DNA of 6,201 bases from Planctomycetota bacterium (GTDB lineage Bacteria > Planctomycetota > PUPC01). Location: NCBI GenBank assembly GCA_003559755.1, contig PWKM01000143.1, positions 1 to 6,201 of the forward strand, given 5' to 3'. Positions 1 to 5,500 of this stretch are shown piece by piece (positions within the stretch are counted from its first letter, which is position 1; the number at the start of each line of letters is the position of its first letter). The notes below the pieces were generated by a model. That model worked only from the letters and a program-made list of their open reading frames with translations. It was not told where the DNA came from and did not search any database. The translations under genes were made by a program, and so were the position numbers.

Positions 1-1680
1 AATCGCAATACTCTCTTTCTGACCATCGCCGCTGCCGCCACCGTCGGTCTGCTCATCCTGGCGCTGCCTCCCACAGAAGTCAGCGTGCTCGCCTGGATAG
101 CGTTCGTGCCCTTGCTGGTCGTGCTCCGCCGGAGGCCCGGAAAGCTGGGTTGGCTCATCCTCTGGTTTGCCGGATTTGTGCACGGCACCGTCGGCTTTAT
201 CTGGCTGCGCCATGTCATGTGGTTCTTGCCGGCCCTCCTCGGGTTATATCTCTCGCTCTACTTTCTCCTCTTTTGCGTGGCGGTCCGCCGGCTCGGTTAT
301 GGCGGAGGCATCCCGTTTGCTCTTGCGGCCCCGCTGACGTGGACCGGGCTCGAGGTGCTCCGGAGCGTCCTTTTCACCGGGCTGCCCTGGCTGCTGTTTG
401 CCCACACACAGTACCGTGTGTTGCCGGTGATACAGATTGCCGACTTGTCCGGCGCCCCGGGCGTGACCTTCCTGCTGGTGGCGGTGAACGGGCTTATCGT
501 CGATGCCGTCCTCCATTTCGGGAAGGGTAGGGCACCCAGCCGTCGTCGACCGGCGTTGGCGACCGGGATCGCGGTTGTCCTGTTGTTCGTCGGCTCGCTC
601 TCCTACGGTTTCTTTCGGCTGGCCACTGTCGAGGTAATCGAGGGTCCGCGCGTCGCGGTGATCCAGGGGAACGTCCCACAGAGTTTGAAGGAGCAATGGA
701 CCGCCGAGAGTGTCGAGAAGATGTTCGAGAATTACCTGGAACTGACAGACGAGGCCCTGGACCATGAACCGCCGCCCGACCTCGTTCTCTGGCCCGAGAC
801 TATGGCCCCGCCGGGCTTCTTCGACTTCCAACGCCAGGAGTTCCTGCGGCAATGGCTCAATGACAACCCCGGGCTGCGACACACCGAGCAATGGCTGAGT
901 ATTCGCGGTCGCGTCAGAAGATACGCCCGCCAGATCGAGAGGGTGCGCCCCCTGACGAGCAAAGCCACGCTGGTTATCAGCGCAAACAGTCACCCCTACC
1001 CCGACGACTATTCAATCACTTACAACAGCGCCTTCCTGCTCCCGCAGAATCATGATGTCGAGGAAGCGATCCGCTATGACAAGCTGCACCTGGTCCCGTT
1101 CGGCGAGTATGTGCCGCTGCGGTGGCTGTTCGGCTGGGCGGTCGATTCCATCGTCCCCTATCATTACGATATGACGCCCGGGGATGCGCCCAAGCTTTTC
1201 GAGATCGACGGCTGGACATTCGCTCCGACGATCTGCTACGAAGATGCGTTCCCCCGGGTCGTCGCCAATTTTGCCCGCGAACATGGCGAGATGGACTTCA
1301 TCGCCAACTTGACCAACGAGGCATGGTTCAAGGACAGCACCGAAATGGACCAGCATCTGGCGATCGCTGTCTTTCGGGCCATCGAGTGCCGGGCCGGCCT
1401 TATCCGTGCGGCAAACACCGGCATCTCGGCGTTCGTCGAGCCGACCGGGCGGATTCGCAAGCGGCTGGTTGTCGATGGGCGGGACAGAGAAGTGGTAGGT
1501 GTGCTGCACGGCGTGGCTACAAAAAGCGACCAGGTATCGCCTTACCTGGTCGTGGGAGAATGGTTCGGCGCGATCTGTACCGCAGCGTGGTTCCTGTGCC
1601 TGATCGGCGTGTCGTATTCTTCCATAGCAAAAGGCGGCGCTCGGCGCCCGGCAAAAAAACCCGACAAGAGCAGCCCGTGA
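1..1680 (+). CDS. lnt: Apolipoprotein N-acyltransferase, 5' partial
   Basis: Lnt transfers a fatty acyl chain from a phospholipid to the N-terminal cysteine of lipoproteins at the periplasmic face of the inner membrane, the last step of lipoprotein maturation. The reading frame is open from base 1, so the true start lies upstream. The LSLY motif falls at window codon 84, and comparison with E. coli Lnt as I recall it suggests only about 10-15 codons are missing. The N-terminal half is a run of hydrophobic segments, including a TGLPW motif before HTQ. The nitrilase-like domain begins near codon 217 (VAVIQGNVPQSLKEQW). The catalytic triad is visible: Glu at codon 266 (WPET), Lys at 361 (YDKLHLVPFGEY) and Cys at 412 (ICYED). 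NEAWF and RAANTGIS are further family motifs. A last membrane segment (WFGAICTAAWFLCLIGVSY) precedes a Lys/Arg-rich tail. The Lys-Cys spacing matches E. coli, but the Glu-Lys spacing is 95 rather than 68 residues, indicating an insertion. An internal GTG at 85 is not the start. Confidence 0.95.
   Translation, partial: NRNTLFLTIAAAATVGLLILALPPTEVSVLAWIAFVPLLVVLRRRPGKLGWLILWFAGFVHGTVGFIWLRHVMWFLPALLGLYLSLYFLLFCVAVRRLGYGGGIPFALAAPLTWTGLEVLRSVLFTGLPWLLFAHTQYRVLPVIQIADLSGAPGVTFLLVAVNGLIVDAVLHFGKGRAPSRRRPALATGIAVVLLFVGSLSYGFFRLATVEVIEGPRVAVIQGNVPQSLKEQWTAESVEKMFENYLELTDEALDHEPPPDLVLWPETMAPPGFFDFQRQEFLRQWLNDNPGLRHTEQWLSIRGRVRRYARQIERVRPLTSKATLVISANSHPYPDDYSITYNSAFLLPQNHDVEEAIRYDKLHLVPFGEYVPLRWLFGWAVDSIVPYHYDMTPGDAPKLFEIDGWTFAPTICYEDAFPRVVANFAREHGEMDFIANLTNEAWFKDSTEMDQHLAIAVFRAIECRAGLIRAANTGISAFVEPTGRIRKRLVVDGRDREVVGVLHGVATKSDQVSPYLVVGEWFGAICTAAWFLCLIGVSYSSIAKGGARRPAKKPDKSSP
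1521..1552 (-). terminator. Terminator-like hairpin plus T-tract, antisense, inside lnt
   Basis: A perfect 10-bp inverted repeat, CGACCAGGTA (1527-1536) and TACCTGGTCG (1543-1552), is separated by a 6-base loop. Five A residues lie at 1521-1525. Read on the minus strand this is a 10-bp stem, one C, then TTTTT, which is the form of an intrinsic terminator. It lies within lnt codons, so it could stop antisense transcription entering lnt from the downstream side. Chance origin from coding constraints is possible. No minus-strand gene is seen that would need it. Confidence 0.3.
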
Positions 1681-1686
1681 TTGCGC

Positions 1687-1715
1687 TTGTGGAGCCGGAT
1701 GCGGTCGTCTATAAT
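1687..1715 (+). promoter_or_regulatory. Possible upstream sigma70-type promoter
   Basis: A perfect -10 hexamer TATAAT (1710-1715) lies 17 bases after a weak -35 candidate TTGTGG (1687-1692), which keeps only the TTG of the consensus. It begins just after the lnt stop codon and points toward the mre cluster. It could act as a tandem promoter with the stronger one at 1772-1800, or drive a short transcript in the gap. The -10 match is exact, but the -35 is poor. Confidence 0.35.
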
Positions 1716-1766
1716 AGGATAATTGAACTCTACAGGGTAATGGCCCAGTGCTGCCAGTTTGATTTT

Positions 1767-1796
1767 TATGCTTGACAACGGGAACGCGCAAGCATA
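1767..1796. repeat. Perfect 8+8 inverted repeat over the promoter (candidate operator)
   Basis: TATGCTTG (1767-1774) and CAAGCATA (1789-1796) form a perfect dyad with a 14-base centre. The left arm overlaps the -35 box and the right arm overlaps the first two bases of the -10 box. The arm centres are 22 bp apart, about two helical turns, which suits a dimeric repressor. No regulator gene is seen in the window. As RNA it would be only a weak hairpin with a large loop, so a DNA operator is the more likely reading. Confidence 0.45.
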
Positions 1797-1800
1797 TTAT
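1772..1800 (+). promoter_or_regulatory. Sigma70-type promoter of the coiled-coil/mre operon
   Basis: A consensus -35 TTGACA (1772-1777), a 17-base spacer and a -10 TATTAT (1795-1800, five of six consensus bases) make a near-ideal housekeeping promoter. Transcription would start near 1807 and leave a leader of about 64 bases before the first gene. Two short gaps (72 and 65 bases) and tight spacing downstream are consistent with one transcript running through mreB, mreC and the two genes after them. Confidence 0.75.
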
Positions 1801-1859
1801 TGCTGCATCGTCTATATTGGCCGCACTTGTCCGGGGCAAAGAACTTGGTAATTGCCGGC

Positions 1860-1865
1860 AGGAGG
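1860..1865 (+). promoter_or_regulatory. Shine-Dalgarno site fixing the start at 1871
   Basis: AGGAGG is a full consensus ribosome-binding site. It lies 5 bases before the ATG at 1871 and only 2 bases before the ATG at 1868, so the second ATG is preferred. The 8-bp palindrome TGCCGGCA (1853-1860) directly precedes it. Confidence 0.8.
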
Positions 1866-1870
1866 AAATG

Positions 1871-2749
1871 ATGAACACGCTGACCAAAGCATTTGTCGTC
1901 GTCAACCTTATCTTGAGTGTGGCCCTTGTGGCGGTGGCGGGGACCGTGTTGGCACAACGAACCCATTGGCGACAGCGTTATGTCGACACCAGGGCAGAGC
2001 TGGAAGGCAATATCAGCGATCTGCGGTCGGAGAGAGGACTCCTTGAAAATCAACTCCAGTCGGTTCAAACCTCGCTGGAGGCGGCGAGGGGTCGGGCGGG
2101 CACTCTCGAGGTCGAGCGGGACCAGGCCCAGGCGATGATCGATGAGTTGAGAAACGACAAGCAACAGCTCCAGATCGACAAAGAGCGCGCCAACGAACAG
2201 ATCGCCGAGTCGAGGCGGGACCTGGCGAGTGTCCGCGAGCAGTTAGAGAACGTCCGGGCGCAAATCCGTGAGCGTGAGCGGGCCATCGCCGAACAGGAGC
2301 AAAAGGTACGCGATCGGGACAGGGCGAACAACCAACTCCTGGTGCGGATTGGGCAACTGCAATTGACCCAGCGCGACCTCCAGAACCAGATCGCCAACCT
2401 CACCGAGGATGCCAAGCATTTTGAACGCTACCGCGAGTTCGTCGGGATGCATTTCCCGGAGGCCCATCGGGCCGCACTGGGCACAGTCGCAGATGTTGAA
2501 GTCCCTGCCAGAATCCGAGCCACCGTCGGCGACGTCGACATGGAGAACCGCCTTGTCGTCCTCACCGTCGGCTCGAAAAGCGACCCCGCGGTCCGAGAAG
2601 GATATACGTTCCTCGTGCATCGGGACGGCGCATTTCTCGCCAAGGTGAGAATAACAGCGGTGTACGACCGGATGTCGGCCGCCGAAATAATGGAACCGAC
2701 CACAGAGGAACCCATCGAGATCGGCGACTCTGCCATCTTCACGTTCTGA
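1871..2749 (+). CDS. Membrane-anchored coiled-coil protein with C-terminal beta domain, unknown function
   Basis: This 292-residue protein has a short cytoplasmic N-terminus, one hydrophobic segment at about residues 7-29 (VVVNLILSVALVAVAGTVLA), and a long charged heptad-rich region at about 32-180 full of Glu, Arg, Gln and Leu, typical of a coiled coil. After a short linker (FERYREFVG) comes a beta-rich domain at about 210-292, with pieces such as LVVLTVGS, GYTFLVHRDG and IEIGDSAIF. No enzyme motif is visible. The order anchor, coiled coil, beta domain is that of MreC, although I see no clear sequence match. The C-terminal strands also resemble FlgT-C-like or other small beta domains. The consensus promoter and strong RBS place it first in the operon leading to mreB. 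The open frame extends upstream to a TTG at 1772, but that codon is the -35 box. The orientation (C-terminus periplasmic) and a scaffold role are inferred. Confidence 0.85.
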   Translation: MNTLTKAFVVVNLILSVALVAVAGTVLAQRTHWRQRYVDTRAELEGNISDLRSERGLLENQLQSVQTSLEAARGRAGTLEVERDQAQAMIDELRNDKQQLQIDKERANEQIAESRRDLASVREQLENVRAQIRERERAIAEQEQKVRDRDRANNQLLVRIGQLQLTQRDLQNQIANLTEDAKHFERYREFVGMHFPEAHRAALGTVADVEVPARIRATVGDVDMENRLVVLTVGSKSDPAVREGYTFLVHRDGAFLAKVRITAVYDRMSAAEIMEPTTEEPIEIGDSAIFTF

Positions 2750-2821
2750 ACGGCGGATGGACAGTAAGAAGGACCTGTCGGGGCAAGGGACATCTCAATT
2801 CTTTAGTCAGGGGCATACAAG

Positions 2822-3046
2822 GTGGCAGACCAGCAAGCGACGGGCAACGGCTTTTCACTTCTCAGCATTGCTACCTTCGTTTTCATAATCGCCGGCATTG
2901 CTCTCGGCGCCTATCAATGGCATTCATACTCCGAAGCTCAGCCCCCGACAGCGACCCGGCGGGTCAGGGCCGAAGAGCCGACGCTTATCGAAGGCGACTT
3001 GGGGTTGATCGACGAACATGAAGGGCCTGCTGAAGGTCGGGACTGA
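2822..3046 (+). CDS. Small single-span membrane protein, unknown function
   Basis: This predicted 74-residue protein has a polar N-terminus (about 10 residues), one strong hydrophobic segment at about residues 11-30 (FSLLSIATFVFIIAGIALGA), then a polar tail that is basic near RRVRA and acidic toward the end (EEP, EGD, DEHEG). The GTG start is the only plausible one: the frame has a TAG at 2804-2806, and AGGGG at 2809-2813 lies 8 bases before the GTG. It sits 72 bases after the coiled-coil gene and 65 bases before mreB, on the same strand. I do not recognise a family. By position it may be a small accessory membrane partner of the Mre machinery, which is inference only. Confidence 0.7.
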   Translation: MADQQATGNGFSLLSIATFVFIIAGIALGAYQWHSYSEAQPPTATRRVRAEEPTLIEGDLGLIDEHEGPAEGRD

Positions 3047-3053
3047 ATGAAAG

Positions 3054-3077
3054 CGCGCCGGGTTCCGGTCCGGCGCG
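3054..3077 (+). promoter_or_regulatory. GC-only hairpin in the mreB leader
   Basis: CGCGCCGG (3054-3061) and CCGGCGCG (3070-3077) are perfectly complementary around an 8-base loop, giving a stem made entirely of G-C pairs between the small membrane gene and mreB. There is no T-tract, so it is not a simple intrinsic terminator. It ends 24 bases before the mreB Shine-Dalgarno AGGAG (3102-3106). It might stabilise the mreB message, mark a processing site, or cause partial attenuation. Confidence 0.45.
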
Positions 3078-3111
3078 GGCAAACAGAACCGCATACATCC
3101 CAGGAGTTGCT

Positions 3112-4164
3112 GTGGTTCTCGACTGGATAGTCGGGCTGTTTTCCAAAGACATGGGGATAGACCTCGGCACCGCCAACACGTTGGTGTGTGTGACAGGTCG
3201 AGATGAGATCCTCGCCGAACCCTCGGTGGTTGCCGTCACCCGCGGAACGAACCGCGTCCTTATGAACGGCGAAGCGGTGGGAAATCGGGCCAAGGAGATG
3301 GCCGATAAAGCCCCGCCTTCTATCCAGGTCATCCGACCGCTCAGGGACGGAGTCATCGCGGACTTCGACATCACCGAGGCGATGCTCCGATATTTCATCC
3401 GAAAGGTCCACAACAGACACCGGCTGTTCCAGCCCCGCGTAGTCATCGCCATCCCATCCGGGATCACGCCGGTCGAAAAACGGGCGGTGTTCAACTCCGC
3501 TCAACGGGCGGGCGCCCGCAAAGTCTATCTGATCGAAGAACCCAAGGCGGCCGGGATCGGGGCCGGCCTGCCCATCACCGAACCGATGGGCAGCATGATT
3601 GTGGATGTCGGCGGCGGGACCACCGAGGTCGCCGTCATGTCGCTCGGCGGCATTGTTACCTCCAGCAGCATCCGCGTGGCCGGGGACGAAATGGACCTGG
3701 GCATCATCGAGTATTGCAAACGGCGGTTCAACCTCGACATCGGGTCCCGAAGCGCCGAGCGTGTCAAGATCGAGGTCGGGTCCGCATATCCCCTCGAAAC
3801 CGAACTGCGAACGATCGTCAAGGGAAGGGACCTTGGGACGGGCCTGCCACGGGCACAGGAACTGGGCTCGGAGGACATTCGGGAAGCGCTCGAAGAACCA
3901 ATCGAAGTGATGTGCGAGGCCATTCTCCAGACACTGGACAAGACCCCGCCTGAACTGGCCGCCGACCTGGTCGACCTGGGTATCACCTTGACCGGCGGCG
4001 GGTCGCTGCTGCGCTCGCTCGATAAAGTCATCGAGGAACGCACCAACCTGTCGGTTACCATCGCCGATGACCCGCTCGGCTCCGTTGCCCGCGGCACACG
4101 CGAGGTCCTGCTCCATCTCGACAAGATGGCCTCTGTGCTCGAGGGCGGCGACGATGACTTCTAG
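3112..4164 (+). CDS. mreB: Rod-shape determining protein MreB (bacterial actin)
   Basis: MreB is an ATP-binding actin homologue that polymerises on the inner face of the cytoplasmic membrane and guides peptidoglycan insertion along the cell body. At 350 residues it matches the usual length (347 in E. coli). Actin-fold signatures appear in order: phosphate-1 loop IDLGTANTLV from residue 16, the EEP motif at 142-144, phosphate-2 loop VDVGGGTTEVAV from 164, AGDEMD, SAERVKIEVGSAYP, KTPPELAADL and the adenosine loop TGGGSLLRSLD from 294. The N-terminal VLDWIVGLF stretch is hydrophobic and amphipathic, as expected for a membrane-binding helix. The GTG start has AGGAG (3102-3106) 5 bases upstream and puts the phosphate-1 loop at the usual distance from the N-terminus. 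The residue after EEP is Lys (145), where E. coli and Thermotoga MreB, as I recall them, have Met. The 3' end overlaps mreC by 11 bases, pointing to translational coupling. Confidence 0.97.
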   Translation: MVLDWIVGLFSKDMGIDLGTANTLVCVTGRDEILAEPSVVAVTRGTNRVLMNGEAVGNRAKEMADKAPPSIQVIRPLRDGVIADFDITEAMLRYFIRKVHNRHRLFQPRVVIAIPSGITPVEKRAVFNSAQRAGARKVYLIEEPKAAGIGAGLPITEPMGSMIVDVGGGTTEVAVMSLGGIVTSSSIRVAGDEMDLGIIEYCKRRFNLDIGSRSAERVKIEVGSAYPLETELRTIVKGRDLGTGLPRAQELGSEDIREALEEPIEVMCEAILQTLDKTPPELAADLVDLGITLTGGGSLLRSLDKVIEERTNLSVTIADDPLGSVARGTREVLLHLDKMASVLEGGDDDF

Positions 4165-5014
4165 AACCCGCCGGTACACCCTCTGCCTCCTGGGAACCAC
4201 GGTTGTCATTGGCTGCTTTCTGGTCCCACCGCGCCGGCTCTCATCAACCGCTATGGGCTACCTGTCGGCTGTTTCCCCCGTGCAGCGGCTCCTCGCCCGG
4301 GCGAGCAGGACCGTTGCGTCGGGCCTTGGACGGGTTCTGCCGGCCCGCGACGACCGAGGGGAGAACGACTTACCCCCGGCCGCCGAACTGATCGAGCAGC
4401 TCGCCCGTGAACGGGCCTACCGCCACGAGTACGAGCGCCGGCTCGAAGCGCTCGGAGACTTCGTACGCCACCGGGATTCCCTGGACGCGTGTCAACCCGA
4501 GCCGGTCGCCGAGGCCGAGATCATCGGCCGCGGTGCGGGACCCGATGGCGACGTCGTCTTCATCGACAGGGGAGGGCGGCACGGCGTCCGCGACCGCATG
4601 GTCATCGTGGCGGGGCAGTCGGTGGTCGGCTCCATCTATGCGACCGGCCCGACCGTAAGCGCCGCCCTGCTGCCGACCAGCATCGGCTCGCGGTTCGCAG
4701 GCCTGCTGATCCCGGGCGGTGCCCCCGACGCAGAACCCGAACCGGGGATTGTGGTGGGGCAGGGGGATGGTACAATGAAGATGAAGTACATCACCCGGCG
4801 AAGGCCGGAGGTCGGCGACCAGGTCGTCACCGATGGGCGCGACGGGACCGTCCCGAAATACCTGCTCATCGGACAAGTCGCACAGGTGCGGCGAGAGCCG
4901 GGGCAACTGGTTTACGACGTGACTGTCGCACCGGTGCGAGACCTGAATCGACTCGTTACCGTAATCGTGGCGGTACCAACGACAACACGCGAAGAGTTCC
5001 CGGAGTTGGAGTAA
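4154..5014 (+). CDS. mreC: Rod-shape determining protein MreC
   Basis: MreC is a bitopic membrane protein that dimerises through a coiled coil and links MreB to the periplasmic penicillin-binding proteins of the elongasome. This 286-residue version has a basic N-terminus (TSRTRR), one membrane segment at about residues 8-25 (LCLLGTTVVIGCFLVPP), a helical region with heptads at about 70-110 (ELIEQLARERAYRHEYERR), and a beta domain from about 120 to 280. The beta domain shows family features: EAEIIGRG, FIDRGGRHGV, VVGSI, a TSIGSRFAGLL stretch, GDQVVTDG and LLIGQVAQV. It is shorter than E. coli MreC but near the Bacillus length. The ATG lies inside the last codons of mreB, with GAGGG (4141-4145) 8 bases upstream, so the overlap is real and not an annotation effect. 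Upstream in-frame starts would overlap mreB further and would put mreB-antiphase sequence before the membrane anchor. No mreD follows. Confidence 0.93.
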   Translation: MTSRTRRYTLCLLGTTVVIGCFLVPPRRLSSTAMGYLSAVSPVQRLLARASRTVASGLGRVLPARDDRGENDLPPAAELIEQLARERAYRHEYERRLEALGDFVRHRDSLDACQPEPVAEAEIIGRGAGPDGDVVFIDRGGRHGVRDRMVIVAGQSVVGSIYATGPTVSAALLPTSIGSRFAGLLIPGGAPDAEPEPGIVVGQGDGTMKMKYITRRRPEVGDQVVTDGRDGTVPKYLLIGQVAQVRREPGQLVYDVTVAPVRDLNRLVTVIVAVPTTTREEFPELE

Positions 5015-5033
5015 TCGACCAGGGGAAGCACAC

Positions 5034-5477
5034 ATGAGCTCGACTTCCACCGAAGAGGCCGTAGAACATAGTCTGATGTACCATGCCGCGGCCGATTATG
5101 CCGCCGCGAAGCACCTGGATTGGGAACGGCTCAGCTACGATGTCGAGGAGACGTCGAGCGAGCACTGGCGAAGGCGGTTCTGGCGATTGTGGTTCCGCGC
5201 CCGATGGGTCGAGCATGTCCTCGGCACGAAAATATGGATCGAGATGGGCCGGGATAATTTTGGAAAACTGCAAAATCACGGTCACAACCCCGTGTTGCTC
5301 AGTCGGGTGGCCGACCGGCTGATCGTCGGCTGGGAGAACCTGGGGGTCATCATCTGGGCGTCGGAGTGGGGCCTCGACCTGGAACAGGTAATCGACATAT
5401 TGAAGCAGATCAACATCAATCACATCACGGTCGGCGGGCGGCGAATCGAAGAGATGGCCGAACTCCTCCTTCACTGA
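5034..5477 (+). CDS. Tryptophan-rich soluble protein, unknown function
   Basis: This 147-residue protein has a good RBS (AGGGG, 5021-5025, 8 bases before the ATG) and starts 19 bases after mreC, so it is very likely co-transcribed. It has nine Trp (residues 30, 45, 50, 53, 58, 68, 100, 108, 112), about 6% of the chain. Residues 45-60 form a striking Arg/Trp/Phe block (HWRRRFWRLWFRARW) that could form an amphipathic basic-aromatic helix. The middle has KIWIEMGRDNFGKLQ and the C-terminal third (LDLEQVIDILKQININH) looks helical. There is no signal peptide and no membrane span, so it is not MreD, which normally occupies this place and has several hydrophobic helices. I do not recognise the family. 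A role in binding membrane lipid or the cytoplasmic side of the Mre complex is a guess from composition and position. Confidence 0.85.
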   Translation: MSSTSTEEAVEHSLMYHAAADYAAAKHLDWERLSYDVEETSSEHWRRRFWRLWFRARWVEHVLGTKIWIEMGRDNFGKLQNHGHNPVLLSRVADRLIVGWENLGVIIWASEWGLDLEQVIDILKQININHITVGGRRIEEMAELLLH

Positions 5478-5485
5478 CCACAACC

Positions 5486-5492
5486 GGCGGAG
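5486..5492 (+). promoter_or_regulatory. Shine-Dalgarno site supporting a TTG start
   Basis: GGCGGAG, with core GGAG at 5489-5492, lies 8 bases before TTG at 5501. No in-frame ATG or GTG lies nearer, and farther upstream starts would overlap the preceding gene by up to 112 bases, so TTG is the likely start. Confidence 0.6.
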
Positions 5493-5500
5493 TATATCAA

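Noticed and set aside
1742..1767. Possible intrinsic terminator for lnt before the TTTTT at 1763-1767
   Set aside because: The only stem available (GG/CC plus CAG/CTG) leaves a two-base loop and a bulge, so it is not a stable hairpin.
1772..1870. TTG at 1772 as start of the coiled-coil protein
   Set aside because: This TTG is part of the -35 box, has no Shine-Dalgarno, and would add a non-conserved leader before the membrane anchor. The AGGAGG at 1860 supports 1871.
1012..1905. Minus-strand open frame (297 codons) across the lnt end and the promoter gap
   Set aside because: It is antisense to the lnt catalytic Cys region and runs through the promoter and RBS, with no supporting RBS or motif.
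2760..2779. GACAG/CTGTC inverted repeat after the coiled-coil gene
   Set aside because: Only 5 bp with a 10-base loop and no T-tract, too weak for a terminator.
2758..2889. Short open frame from ATG at 2758 overlapping the 74-residue gene
   Set aside because: The spacing from GGCGG is too short for a ribosome site, and the product has no hydrophobic or other coherent pattern, unlike the GTG-started frame.
3508..3519. 12-bp perfect palindrome GCGGGCGCCCGC inside mreB
   Set aside because: It encodes the conserved RAGAR region in GC-rich codons. There is no context suggesting a site.
4067..4153. Upstream ATG for mreC at 4067
   Set aside because: It would overlap mreB by about 98 bases and add residues that are only mreB in another frame. 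The ATG at 4154 has an RBS and fits the MreC N-terminus.
2938..4209. Long minus-strand open frame (423 codons) opposite mreB
   Set aside because: It lies wholly antisense to a clear mreB and its neighbour. The product is low-complexity with many Arg, Gly, Asp and His and has no recognisable domain, as expected from GC-rich codon bias on the other strand.
5366..5500. ATG at 5366 for the acidic-tailed protein
   Set aside because: It overlaps the tryptophan-rich gene by 112 bases, and the added residues read as a shadow of that gene. TTG at 5501 has a well-spaced RBS.
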